From contig NZ_JPME01000018.1 of assembly GCF_000732605.1 (NCBI RefSeq), positions 284,752-348,751 of the forward strand: a stretch of DNA of 64,000 nt, given 5' to 3'. This document shows, in pieces, positions 17,351 through 25,751 of the stretch. The notes beneath the pieces are model-generated. The model was not told the origin of the DNA, made no database searches, and saw only the letters and a list, made by a program, of their open reading frames with translations. The first letter of the stretch is position 1; every line of letters starts with the position of its first letter. Source of the stretch: Lacrimispora celerecrescens. GTDB taxonomy: Bacteria; Bacillota; Clostridia; Lachnospirales; Lachnospiraceae. Made by a program: the position numbers and the translations under genes.

Positions 17351-18781
17351 CTATACGTTAATCTCTGCCTTCAGCCCGAGAAGTTCCCTATTTTCTTCAA
17401 GAAGAGGCTTAACCACCTCTTCCAGATAAGCAGTCACCTGAGCCGGAGCACATCCGACATATCTTTGGGGATCCATGCTTTTCTTTAAATCCTCCAAAGA
17501 AAGGTTGAAGGAGGGATCTGCTGCGATCAGTTCCAGCAGATTGTTGTCAAGGCCATTGACCTTTACATTCCGGCCTGCCTCCATAGACAGTTCCCTGATC
17601 CGTTCGTGAAGCTCCTGCCTGTCCCCGCCGGCCTTTACCGCATCCATCATGATGTTTTCCGTAGCCATAAAGGGTAGCTCTGCCATCATGTGCTTCTCTA
17701 TTACCTTAGGATATACCACAAGGCCATCCACAACATTCAAATAAAGATCCAGAATTCCATCAACTGCTAAAAATCCTTCCGGAATGCTTAATCTTTTATT
17801 TGCGGAATCATCAAGCGTTCTCTCAAACCACTGGGTAGAAGAAACCAGCATAGGGTTCATTACATCTGCCATCACATAATTGGACAGGGATGCCATTCGT
17901 TCGCTTCTCATCGGATTGCGCTTGTAAGCCATAGCGGAAGAACCGATCTGACTCTTTTCAAAAGGCTCTTCTACTTCCTTTAAATGCTGCAAGAGACGGA
18001 TATCATTGGAAAATTTATGGGCGCTCTGGGCAATGCCTGCCAACACATTGACCACTCGGCTGTCCACCTTTCTGGAATAGGTCTGGCCGGAAACCGGATA
18101 GCAGCCGGCATATCCCAGTTTCTCTGCAATCATGGAATCCGCCCTTCTCACCTTATCCATATCGCCGTCAAACAGCTCCAGGAAGCTGGCCTGTGTTCCT
18201 GTGGTACCCTTAGAGCCAAGAAGCCTTATAGAACCAAGGATATAGTCCAGATCTTCTAAATCCATGGTCAGATCATGAAGCCAGAGCGTGGCTCTTTTAC
18301 CAACGGTCGTGGGCTGAGCCGGCTGGAAATGAGTGAAAGCCAGAGTAGGCAGGTCCTTATACGCGTCAGCAAACCGGGCCAGTTCATCAATCACATTCAT
18401 GAGTTTTCTGCGGACCAGCTTTAACGCTTCTGTCATAACGATTAAATCGGTATTGTCCCCTACATAACAGGAGGTAGCTCCCAGATGGATAATTCCTTTT
18501 GCCTTTGGGCACTGAACGCCATATGCATACACATGAGACATGACATCATGACGGACTTCTTTTTCCCTCTGGATGGCCACATCATAATTAATATCATCCT
18601 GATGGGCTTTTAATTCCTCTATCTGCTCTTCTGTAATAGGAAGCCCCAGTTCCTTTTCTACCTCTGCCAGGGCAACCCACAGCTTTCTCCATGTTTTAAA
18701 TTTCCTGTCCGGTGAAAAGATATACTGCATCTCCTTACTTGCATAGCGCTCAGACAGCGGGCTTTGGTATCTATCTGTCAT
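17351..18781 (-). CDS. purB: Adenylosuccinate lyase
   Basis: Cleaves SAICAR to AICAR and adenylosuccinate to AMP, releasing fumarate. 476 residues, the longer clostridial/eukaryote-like form. Fumarase-superfamily motifs: HLGATSCYVGDN (about residue 98), THFQPAQPTT and the signature loop GSSAMAYKRNPMRSER with the mobile catalytic serine. AAGGAGG precedes the ATG at 18781. Separated from purF by 137 bp with a hairpin, so expressed on its own or by read-through. Confidence 0.96.
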   Translation of the reverse strand: MTDRYQSPLSERYASKEMQYIFSPDRKFKTWRKLWVALAEVEKELGLPITEEQIEELKAHQDDINYDVAIQREKEVRHDVMSHVYAYGVQCPKAKGIIHLGATSCYVGDNTDLIVMTEALKLVRRKLMNVIDELARFADAYKDLPTLAFTHFQPAQPTTVGKRATLWLHDLTMDLEDLDYILGSIRLLGSKGTTGTQASFLELFDGDMDKVRRADSMIAEKLGYAGCYPVSGQTYSRKVDSRVVNVLAGIAQSAHKFSNDIRLLQHLKEVEEPFEKSQIGSSAMAYKRNPMRSERMASLSNYVMADVMNPMLVSSTQWFERTLDDSANKRLSIPEGFLAVDGILDLYLNVVDGLVVYPKVIEKHMMAELPFMATENIMMDAVKAGGDRQELHERIRELSMEAGRNVKVNGLDNNLLELIAADPSFNLSLEDLKKSMDPQRYVGCAPAQVTAYLEEVVKPLLEENRELLGLKAEINV

Positions 18782-18846
18782 GGTTCTTATTTTCCTCCTT
18801 GGGCTTCATTTACATTCATAGTAACATATTTTTTATTTGATGGGAA

Positions 18847-18905
18847 GAGAAACCGGGGCCCCTCCGGCTGGATAAACTTACTCAGCCCGGCGGTCCCCGT
18901 CTCTC
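18847..18905 (-). terminator. Long GC-rich hairpin after purF
   Basis: Leftward GAGACGGGG pairs with CCCCGGTTTCTC, with an inner GCCGGGCTGA/TCCAGCCGG pairing. The tail (TTTCTCTTCCC) has only a partial T-run, so termination may be incomplete and allow purB read-through. Confidence 0.65.
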
Positions 18906-18918
18906 ATAATATCCATTT

Positions 18919-20361
18919 TTACTCCATGTATTCTCCCCGGATGTCTTCCTTGGGCGGTTCAATGGGATAATCTCCGCTAAAGCATGCGGTACAGATCGGA
19001 AGTCCTTCTGCCATTTCATTCAACCGTTCAATCTTTAAATAAGACAGGGAATCCGCTCCCAAAAGATCCCGGATTTCTTCAATAGTCCTGTTATGTGCCA
19101 TCAACTGATCTTCGTTAGGTATATCGGTTCCGAAATAACAGGGATGGAGAAATGGCGGGGAACTGATCCGGACGTGGACCTCTTTTGCCCCTGACTCCCG
19201 AAGCATGTTGACAATAAGGGCACTGGTGGTTCCACGGACGATGGAATCATCGATCATGATAACCCGTTTCCCCATAACAGCTTCCTTTAATACGTTCAGC
19301 TTGATTCTGACTGAAGATTCCCGGTTGCTCTGCTTCGGCTTAATAAATGTCCTGCCAACATAGGAATTCTTTACAAAAGCAGTCCCATAAGGGATTCCGG
19401 ACTGAAGGGAATATCCCAAAGCAGCGGCATTGCCCGATTCCGGCACTCCGACCACAAGATCCGCTTCCACCGGAGAATCCATAGCTAACGCACGGCCGGC
19501 ACACATCCTGGAATGGTAGACACTGACACCGTCAAACACGCTGTCCGGCCTGGCAAAATAAATATATTCAAAAATACATCTGGCTTCCTTTGACTTATCC
19601 GTGGGGCATAGACTTGTATCGGAGGAGATTCCCTCCTTTGTAATGGTCACGACTTCTCCGGGGCGAACGTCACGGACAAACTCTGCACCAAGGGTATCAA
19701 GAGCGCAGCTTTCCGATACCAGGATATAGGCATTATCACGTTTTCCAATGCACAAAGGCTTAAATCCATAAGGATCCCTGGCTCCGATGATCTTACGGGG
19801 ACTCATAATGACAAGGGAATAAGCCCCTTTCAGTTTTTTCATGGCATTTGCTACAGCAGCCTCAACGGTAGCGGCTTTCACCCTCTCCCTTGCAATGTGG
19901 TAGGCGATCACCTCTGAATCAATCGTAGTCTGGAAAATGGCCCCGTTATACTCAAGCTCACGTCTTAAATCCGGCGCATTGACCAAGTTGCCGTTATGAG
20001 CCATGGCCAAAGTTCCTTTCAGATAATTGAGTACAAGCGGTTGGGCATTCTCCCTTGTGCTGCTGCCTGCAGTAGAATAACGAACATGACCCACGCCGAT
20101 GTCGCCGCGGAGGCCTTCTAAAATTTCCGGTGTAAAGACCTCATTGCATAACCCCATCCCCTTATGAGCGCTTACCTTTGCCCTGGAGCTGCCGGTATCG
20201 CTGACTGCGATTCCACAGCTCTCCTGGCCTCTGTGCTGCAATGCAAGCAATCCATAATAGATGGTGGAAGCAACGTCGCCGCCGTCAAAATCGTACATTC
20301 CGAATACGCCGCATTCCTCATGCAGCTCATCCTCAAAATTGAAATCCAATTCGTTATTCAT
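18919..20361 (-). CDS. purF: Amidophosphoribosyltransferase
   Basis: First committed step of purine synthesis: PRPP plus glutamine to phosphoribosylamine. Start ATG 20361 gives 480 residues with a 16-residue propeptide ending before Cys17 (HEECGVFGMYD), the N-terminal nucleophile after processing. Glutaminase domain about 17-245. The phosphoribosyltransferase domain has the PRPP loop VIMIDDSIVRGTTS. Cysteines in EARCIFEY, HPCYFG and ICTAC are placed as the [4Fe-4S] ligands of Bacillus-type PurF, making it oxygen sensitive. It follows purC by 25 bp, so they are co-transcribed. Confidence 0.96.
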   Translation of the reverse strand: MNNELDFNFEDELHEECGVFGMYDFDGGDVASTIYYGLLALQHRGQESCGIAVSDTGSSRAKVSAHKGMGLCNEVFTPEILEGLRGDIGVGHVRYSTAGSSTRENAQPLVLNYLKGTLAMAHNGNLVNAPDLRRELEYNGAIFQTTIDSEVIAYHIARERVKAATVEAAVANAMKKLKGAYSLVIMSPRKIIGARDPYGFKPLCIGKRDNAYILVSESCALDTLGAEFVRDVRPGEVVTITKEGISSDTSLCPTDKSKEARCIFEYIYFARPDSVFDGVSVYHSRMCAGRALAMDSPVEADLVVGVPESGNAAALGYSLQSGIPYGTAFVKNSYVGRTFIKPKQSNRESSVRIKLNVLKEAVMGKRVIMIDDSIVRGTTSALIVNMLRESGAKEVHVRISSPPFLHPCYFGTDIPNEDQLMAHNRTIEEIRDLLGADSLSYLKIERLNEMAEGLPICTACFSGDYPIEPPKEDIRGEYME

Positions 20362-20386
20362 TTGATGTCTATCCTCTCTGTGCTGT

Positions 20387-21103
20387 TTACCGGATGCCAA
20401 GACGGCGGAACACTTCTTCGTATGCGTCCTCCACGCCTCCTAAATCCCTGCGGAAACGATCCTTGTCCAGCTTTTCATGGGTATCCTTATCCCATAGTCT
20501 GCATGTATCAGGAGAAATCTCGTCAGCCAGAATAACCTGTCCATGATAACGGCCGAATTCAATCTTAAAGTCGATCAGATCAATGTTTAAACCGTCAAAA
20601 TATTCTTTCAGCACTTCATTTACTTTAAAGGCATATTCCGTAATCTTGTCGATCTCTTCCTGGGTGGCCAGATTAAGGGCCAATGCATAGTAGTTGTTGA
20701 TGAACGGGTCGCCCAGATCATCATTTTTATAACTGAATTCAAGAGTCGGACAGGAGAATTTCACACCTTCTTCCATCCCCATCTTCTTGGCAAAGCTTCC
20801 TGCGGAATAGTTTCTGATTATCACCTCAAGGGGAATGATCTCCACTTTCTTCACTGCAGTCTCTCGGTCGCTCAACTCTTCCACCAGATGAGTCGGAACG
20901 CCTTTGGCCTCCAGCTTTTTGAAAATAAAGTTGGTCATCCGGTTGTTGACCGCGCCTTTACCTACAATGGTGCCTTTTTTAAGGCCATTAAATGCTGTGG
21001 CATCGTCTTTGTATGAAACAACCAATACATCCGGATTCTCCGTTGTATAAACCTTTTTCGCTTTTCCCTCATACAGCAATTCTCTTTTTTCCACGTTATC
21101 CAC
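20387..21103 (-). CDS. purC: SAICAR synthetase (phosphoribosylaminoimidazole-succinocarboxamide synthase)
   Basis: Condenses CAIR with aspartate using ATP. 238 residues, normal for the bacterial monofunctional enzyme. Motifs: [11 protein letters not shown] near the N-terminus, [12 protein letters not shown] and the signature [11 protein letters not shown]. Two GTG starts compete (21103 and 21094); the second has better spacing to AGG and gives [11 protein letters not shown]. First gene of a purC-purF unit behind a TTGCAA-17-TATAAT promoter. No purine riboswitch is visible in the leader. Confidence 0.95.
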   Translation of the reverse strand: MDNVEKRELLYEGKAKKVYTTENPDVLVVSYKDDATAFNGLKKGTIVGKGAVNNRMTNFIFKKLEAKGVPTHLVEELSDRETAVKKVEIIPLEVIIRNYSAGSFAKKMGMEEGVKFSCPTLEFSYKNDDLGDPFINNYYALALNLATQEEIDKITEYAFKVNEVLKEYFDGLNIDLIDFKIEFGRYHGQVILADEISPDTCRLWDKDTHEKLDKDRFRRDLGGVEDAYEEVFRRLGIR

Positions 21104-21163
21104 CTGTCCTTTACTGAATTAATTTATAAGTTTTTCAAATAAAACTACGGTGTTTCAGTAGAA

Positions 21164-21192
21164 ATTATAATACAGTAAAATTAGGATTGCAA
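21164..21192 (-). promoter_or_regulatory. Sigma-A promoter of purC-purF
   Basis: Leftward TTGCAA (21187-21192), 17-bp spacer, TATAAT (21164-21169), 61 bp upstream of the purC start. Confidence 0.8.
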
Positions 21193-21240
21193 CTGGTTTT
21201 ATTATTATAAATACTTATGACCCTTTTATGATTTTGTTTC

Positions 21241-21612
21241 TCAATCAGGGCCTTGAAGGATTACCCGCTCTACTTTTTGCCAGAATTTCACTCTGCCTTC
21301 CTTCCATTCAACAGTAATCCCCTGTTCATTTATCTCCCCGGTTTTCCTGCCCCAAAAGGCTTCAACCAATCGTTCTTCTTTCGCTTCCGCTACTCTGCGG
21401 ACAGGCAGGAATTCATGGGCATTACTTATAATTGTTTCTCCATACGGCAGGAAAAATACCGCCGCTTCCAAAAGGATCAGAAGCAGCAAACCTTTTCTAA
21501 GAGAGATTATAAGGCCTTCCTTGTGAGGAATGGCTTTCTTTAGACTTCTCCATGGCTTTTTCCTTTTATTATTATACCGCTGATATTTAAAATAATCAAA
21601 TTTCCTATTCAT
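21241..21612 (-). CDS. Small single-pass membrane protein, function unknown
   Basis: 123 residues: a very basic N-terminus (KYQRYNNKRKKPWRSLKK), one hydrophobic helix (about 40-56, GLLLLILLEAAVFFLPYG), then a soluble extracytoplasmic part (about 60-123). The topology resembles small division or sporulation membrane proteins, but no family is recognised. AAAGG lies 11 bp before the ATG. It stands between the purC promoter and a terminator, so it is probably its own unit. Confidence 0.65.
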   Translation of the reverse strand: MNRKFDYFKYQRYNNKRKKPWRSLKKAIPHKEGLIISLRKGLLLLILLEAAVFFLPYGETIISNAHEFLPVRRVAEAKEERLVEAFWGRKTGEINEQGITVEWKEGRVKFWQKVERVILQGPD

Positions 21613-21760
21613 GGACGTTTTGCCTTTCTGCCGGGAAGGCTCCTGTTATTATGTCATAGTCTTTGAATATTCGGCCAGAATATGGTCTTTCTGATTAATA
21701 AAATAGAACTGTTTATAAAATGCAATAAGATATGTTTCGACAATATTATATCTTATAATA

Positions 21761-21800
21761 AAAAAAGCTTCAAGCATAGATTTTTGCCTGAAGCTTTTTT
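21761..21800. terminator. Bidirectional terminator
   Basis: AAAAAAGCTTCA (21761-21772) and TGAAGCTTTTTT (21789-21800), perfect arms ending in T-runs on both strands. Leftward it ends the lipoprotein gene at 21820-22131. Confidence 0.92.
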
Positions 21801-21819
21801 ATTACAAAATTTCTTTTTA

Positions 21820-22131
21820 TTATGGTGCTTTTGTGGCTCCTGAAGTAGGTTGGCCATTGCTTTCCCCTGTAATCTTATCAACCCCTTTTTCTACATCATT
21901 AACAACACCATTAATGACACCAGTACTTTCATTTGCAGCACCTGTGCCTGTTGTTTCAGTCATAGTAGTTGTTTCAGTCGTAGATTTGGTTGTTGTTGCT
22001 GCAGTTGTCTGGGTTGTTGCACCTGTTGTCCCTGTTCCTCCGGTGTTCTTTTTTGTAGTTCCGCAGGCAGTCAGACACATTACTGTCATAATGACAATAA
22101 AGGTAATTGCTAAAGGTTTTATTCTTTTCAT
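21820..22131 (-). CDS. Small Thr-rich lipoprotein
   Basis: 103 residues from ATG 22131 (AAAGGAGAATGTATT upstream; the in-frame ATG nine codons earlier is itself part of that ribosome binding site). Signal peptide with lipobox LTAC (Cys around residue 22), then a low-complexity Thr/Gly linker (about 25-70) and a short charged tail. The linker suggests a spacer through the cell wall. No functional domain recognised. Sits just downstream of dapB but probably separate. Confidence 0.75.
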   Translation of the reverse strand: MKRIKPLAITFIVIMTVMCLTACGTTKKNTGGTGTTGATTQTTAATTTKSTTETTTMTETTGTGAANESTGVINGVVNDVEKGVDKITGESNGQPTSGATKAP

Positions 22132-22207
22132 AATACATTCTCCTTTCATTTTCTACGATTAGTATGTGTAAAGAGAGAACGAATTATGGTGGAAGATATT
22201 GGAAATT

Positions 22208-22966
22208 TTATGATTTTATAACATCTTTCATGCTATATAGTCCCGGAGCTTTCCCTGCCAGGAATTTTGCTGCAGAAACAGCGCCTTTTGCAAAAATTGC
22301 CTTGGAATATGCAGTATGGTGGAAGGTAATAATCTCATCCGTTCCGGCAAAAATCACATCATGCTCTCCGACAATGGTTCCTCCCCTGACAGACTGGATC
22401 CCGATCTCCTTTTTGTCTCTGGCCTTTCTGACCTGGCTTCTGTCATAAACATAATGATATTCCTGATCCATGGCCTCATTAATGGAATCCGCCAGTGCAA
22501 GAGCCGTTCCGCTTGGGGAATCAAGTTTTTTATTGTGGTGCTTTTCCAGTATTTCAATGTCAAATCCTGCGGCCGCAAGGACCTGGGTCGCCTCTTTTAC
22601 CAGCTTCATAAGAAGATTGACGCCGAGAGACATATTGGCGGACCTAAGGACTGCAACATGCCTTGAAGCATCCTCCAGCTTTTTTATCTGGTCGTCTGAA
22701 AGTCCGGTGGTACATACTACCACAGGTATTTTTTTCTTTACGCTATAATCAAGAAGGCTATCCACTGCTTTAGAGGAGGTAAAATCCACGATCACATCCG
22801 CCTCTTCCCTGCAGGCTTCCAGTGACGGAAATACCGGATAGGGATTCTGCCTGGTATCATTGGGGTCGATGCCCGCAACGATGGTTATATTTGTTTCTTC
22901 TGCTGCAATCTGAGATACCACTTGACCCATGGCTCCGTTACAGCCGTGCATTATCATCCTAATCAT
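22208..22966 (-). CDS. dapB: 4-hydroxy-tetrahydrodipicolinate reductase
   Basis: NAD(P)H reduction step of lysine, diaminopimelate and dipicolinate synthesis. 252 residues. Rossmann motif HGCNGAMGQ (about 7-15) and the substrate motif EKHHNKKLDSPSGTA with the His-His-Lys catalytic set. It follows dapA by 38 bp under the same lysine riboswitch. In a sporulating organism the same branch supplies dipicolinic acid, which the SpoVA proteins later in this window import into the spore. Confidence 0.95.
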   Translation of the reverse strand: MIRMIMHGCNGAMGQVVSQIAAEETNITIVAGIDPNDTRQNPYPVFPSLEACREEADVIVDFTSSKAVDSLLDYSVKKKIPVVVCTTGLSDDQIKKLEDASRHVAVLRSANMSLGVNLLMKLVKEATQVLAAAGFDIEILEKHHNKKLDSPSGTALALADSINEAMDQEYHYVYDRSQVRKARDKKEIGIQSVRGGTIVGEHDVIFAGTDEIITFHHTAYSKAIFAKGAVSAAKFLAGKAPGLYSMKDVIKS

Positions 22967-23004
22967 GCTATCCTCTTTTCTTCCATAAGTATATGGTTTG
23001 CCGA

Positions 23005-23889
23005 TTACAAAATTCCATACTCTTTCATGGCTTGTCTTAAGCGCTCCTGATTCTTAGGTTCCATCTCAGTAAGCGGCAGACGCATAGGGCCTGCAGCCTT
23101 TCCCATAAGGTTTAAGGCAGCCTTAACCGGAATCGGATTGACCTCACAGAACAAGGCATTGATGAGAGGAATGGCGGCAAGCTGAAGTGCTGCGCTTCGT
23201 TTTACATCTCCCTTAAAATAAGACTCACAGATTTCATGGGTCTGGGAAGGCGCAATGTTGGAAAGAACGGAAATAACTCCTTTTCCTCCCAGGGACAGCA
23301 TGGGAACGATCTGATCGTCATTGCCGGAATATAAATCCACACGGCCATCCGTAAGATTCATAAGATCCGCGATAGCTGAAAAATTGCCGCTGGCCTCCTT
23401 TACCCCAACTATGTTAGGGACATGTAAGCATAAATCCGCTATGGTCTCAGCTGCTATGGTTACCCCGGTTCTTGCCGGGATATTATATAGAAGAATGGGA
23501 ATCCTCACCTTATCAGCGACCGCTTTAAAGTGAGCCTTCAGTCCATTCTGAGTTGCCTTATTATAGTAAGGAGATACGAGAAGAAGCCCGTCAGCACCAT
23601 GTTTTTCCGCCTCTTCAGACAGGTAAACAGCCGTCTCCGTGCAATTGGAACCAGTTCCTGCAATCACAGGGATCCGCTTTTTCGTTACCTGGCACACGAA
23701 TTTAATTACGTCCAAATGTTCCTCATGAGTCATGGTGGACGCCTCGCCTGTTGTACCGCACGCGATGATAGAGTCCGTTCCCAAAGCAATCTGTTCTTCT
23801 ACCAGTTCCTCCAGCTTCTCATAGTTAACATCTCTGTTTTCCTTAAATGGTGTGATAAGCGCTACACCTGCGCCTTCATAAATTGCCAT
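23005..23889 (-). CDS. dapA: 4-hydroxy-tetrahydrodipicolinate synthase
   Basis: Condenses pyruvate with aspartate semialdehyde, the entry to the lysine/DAP branch. 294 residues from the ATG at 23889, with AGGAGG 8 bp upstream; the upstream extension lies in the riboswitch leader and is not coding. Schiff-base Lys164 (GVKEASG), Tyr135 in LLYNIPART and the CGTTGE substrate loop (44-49) are all present. Controlled by an L-box lysine riboswitch with its own terminator. Confidence 0.96.
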   Translation of the reverse strand: MAIYEGAGVALITPFKENRDVNYEKLEELVEEQIALGTDSIIACGTTGEASTMTHEEHLDVIKFVCQVTKKRIPVIAGTGSNCTETAVYLSEEAEKHGADGLLLVSPYYNKATQNGLKAHFKAVADKVRIPILLYNIPARTGVTIAAETIADLCLHVPNIVGVKEASGNFSAIADLMNLTDGRVDLYSGNDDQIVPMLSLGGKGVISVLSNIAPSQTHEICESYFKGDVKRSAALQLAAIPLINALFCEVNPIPVKAALNLMGKAAGPMRLPLTEMEPKNQERLRQAMKEYGIL

Positions 23890-23982
23890 GATATCTTCCT
23901 CCTGATTCTTTTTCATCATACTCAGTAAACGTTTTTTCGCAGCGGAGCATTTTCCATTCACCGGACATAAACTTCCATAAAT

Positions 23983-24012
23983 TAAAAACAGAGCTGACAA
24001 CAGGGTCAGCTC
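23983..24012 (-). terminator. Expression-platform terminator of the lysine riboswitch
   Basis: Leftward GAGCTGAC-6 nt-GTCAGCTC followed by TGTTTTTAAT, about 95 bp before the dapA start and directly after the aptamer. Formation would stop transcription before dapA when lysine is bound. Confidence 0.9.
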
Positions 24013-24046
24013 TTAAAGTTTAGAATCTGGTAATCTCATCCTTCTT

Positions 24047-24211
24047 TAAGTAGCTCCCCATCCAAAAGGATGACAGTCATATGGCTCTTAACCATATGCC
24101 CAGAACAAGCATGCTCAGGCCATACCGTTCTTCGGCGTCTCTTCCTTCCCCCTGCCCTCATCTGTACCTGATACATCGGACAGGGTACTTATAAGCAACG
24201 CAACCTCTACT
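24047..24211 (-). promoter_or_regulatory. Lysine riboswitch (L-box) upstream of dapA
   Basis: The leftward leader carries the conserved L-box pieces in order. They are AGTAGAGGTTGCG at the 5' side of P1, TATAAGTA, GGAAGGAAGAGACGCCGAAG, TTCTGGGC, a TATGG...CCATATGACTGTCA arm and the closing GGAGCTACTT that pairs with AGTAG. The order and the GCCGAAG and ACTGTCA cores match the lysine aptamer known from Bacillus lysC and clostridial dapA leaders. A terminator hairpin follows. Confidence 0.93.
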
Positions 24212-24228
24212 CTAATATGTATGTTACC

Positions 24229-24257
24229 ATACTATCATCATTATTTTGTGTTGTCAA
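24229..24257 (-). promoter_or_regulatory. Sigma-A promoter of the riboswitch-dapA-dapB unit
   Basis: Leftward TTGACA (24252-24257), 17-bp spacer, TAGTAT (24229-24234). The -35 lies inside the 3' end of the cobO-like gene and transcription would start just before the aptamer. Confidence 0.85.
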
Positions 24258-24744
24258 CTTTAACATGGTTGATTTCCAGAATACTGTCTACATAAGGTTC
24301 CATTTCCTTTTGAAATACCTTACCGGTTAATATGACTTCCATCTCATCAACTTTGGACTGAAGCAGCTTTGCCAGTTCCTCTGCTTCTATGATCTTCTGG
24401 TCCAGAAGTCCTAGGATTTCATCCAGGATCAGCATGTCGCATTCTCCTGTTGATACAACCTTTCTGGCGAAATTCAGACCGTTGCGGATATTCATCCGCT
24501 CCTCTTCCTGCTGTTCTTTGGAAAGGCTTTCAAAAAAACAATCGGACTTTTCAAACCGGAATATTTTCATCTCAGGTTCTAAGCGTTTCATAATATCAAA
24601 AGAATCCCGGCCGGGGCAGCCCTTTAAAAACTGTATCATGATCACAGTTTTATTCTTTGTCAGAGCTCCGATTCCCATACCCATTGCAGCCGCGGTCTTT
24701 CCTTTTCCTTCCCCGCATATAACCTGTATTGCACCTTTATTCAT
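24241..24744 (-). CDS. cobO: Cob(I)alamin adenosyltransferase-like protein (CobO/BtuR family)
   Basis: 167 residues from ATG 24744, preceded by GAGGTGCTTAAGG. P-loop GEGKGKTAAA (11-20), then the family's LILDE acidic motif (about 110) and an ILTGK segment. CobO enzymes attach the adenosyl group to cobalamin; the length is slightly short and no other cobalamin gene is near, so salvage adenosylation is the likely role. The downstream riboswitch promoter lies within its last codons. Confidence 0.82.
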   Translation of the reverse strand: MNKGAIQVICGEGKGKTAAAMGMGIGALTKNKTVIMIQFLKGCPGRDSFDIMKRLEPEMKIFRFEKSDCFFESLSKEQQEEERMNIRNGLNFARKVVSTGECDMLILDEILGLLDQKIIEAEELAKLLQSKVDEMEVILTGKVFQKEMEPYVDSILEINHVKVDNTK

Positions 24745-24912
24745 CCTTAAGCACCTCATAACAGCTAAAAAGCAATTATTTACATATAATTTAGAACCTG
24801 ATTATAGTATCATAAATTTAATATTTTTGCAAGTTTTCTTACTGTTTCCTTAATATTCCCCAGCGTAAAGGCATGCCTTTTAAGTGTTTAACATATTTAT
24901 AAATAACAGATT

Positions 24913-25539
24913 TTACTCCGCACATTCCAGTTTGCTGACTGAAACCTCATAAGCCACTCTTTTTTCACACTCTGTTTCCGTTAATTTTTTGGTGTATTCC
25001 CTGCTCTGAACTCTTCCCCATACTTTTACTCTTGTTCCTACTGTGAAACCGGAAGCATATCTGGCGTTTCTTCCCCATGCAATGCAGGGTATGTAATCTG
25101 ATTTTCCATATGGGCGGTTAACTGCAAGGAGCAGATCTGCAATTTCCCTTCCCAAAGGTGTTTTTCTGTAAATGGGGGCTTTGCATATGTATCCATCCAG
25201 AAAAATTTGATTGGTCTTTGTGTAATCCGTAAACTCTTCTATAAAATGAACTTCTCTCACAAAAACAGAAAGTACCAGTCGGTTTTTTGTTCCTTCATGA
25301 CGATTATAGGAACGGAACTGACCAATGGCTTCCACCGTTAAGCCTGAGTAATCTCCTTCCACGTCGATAAGACGTTCTGAAATCATGAGCGGTATGATAT
25401 CTGCCTGTTCACTAAGACGATTTACCGCAACATCCACCATATAGAATCCTTCTCCAAATACCTCATGGCTGAAGGTGAAGCCGGAGACGATCTCTCCGAT
25501 GACGCTCACTTTGTTGTTTTCAATCATTTTTTCTGACAT
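24913..25539 (-). CDS. Single-stranded DNA-binding-like protein with two OB folds
   Basis: 208 residues containing two SSB-type segments in tandem (about 8-95, VSVIGEIVSGFTFSHEVFGE; about 105-205, IFLDGYICKAPIYRKTPLG with DYIPCIAWGRNARYA). There is no acidic SSB C-terminal tail for partner binding, and it is not the main ssb next to rpsF/rpsR. Such duplicated proteins occur in Lachnospiraceae chromosomes; the role is uncertain. ATG 25539 has a GGGGAAA-type ribosome binding site. Confidence 0.75.
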   Translation of the reverse strand: MSEKMIENNKVSVIGEIVSGFTFSHEVFGEGFYMVDVAVNRLSEQADIIPLMISERLIDVEGDYSGLTVEAIGQFRSYNRHEGTKNRLVLSVFVREVHFIEEFTDYTKTNQIFLDGYICKAPIYRKTPLGREIADLLLAVNRPYGKSDYIPCIAWGRNARYASGFTVGTRVKVWGRVQSREYTKKLTETECEKRVAYEVSVSKLECAE

Positions 25540-25670
25540 TGTATTTCCCCTCTTCTTTCACTTATTTGCTAATATGCTTCACAGCTAATATTAAATTTAT
25601 GTGAGAGAATGCTCTAAAATGATAGAAAACAATCCAAAAATATCGACAGATCAGGGCAGAATGCGCCGGA

Positions 25671-25728
25671 AAATAAAAGAAGATACTGCTTCTTTGCCGA
25701 ATTTTCGGCTAACGGAGGCAGTATCTTC
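25671..25728 (-). terminator. Rho-independent terminator of typA
   Basis: Leftward GAAGATACTGC/GCAGTATCTTC perfect 11-bp arms with an inner AGCCG/CGGC-T stem, followed by TTTTATTTTCC. Confidence 0.88.
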
Positions 25729-25751
25729 CTTTAAATTACAAATTACGTCAA

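Noticed and set aside
21104..21163. Possible purine riboswitch before purC
   Set aside because: No aptamer-like three-way junction or the conserved TATA...loop motifs, and the leader is only about 60 nt.
24864..24880. Palindrome AAAGGCATGCCTTT as an operator
   Set aside because: Isolated short palindrome after the SSB-like gene with no promoter beside it; may be a weak terminator stem but not enough to call.
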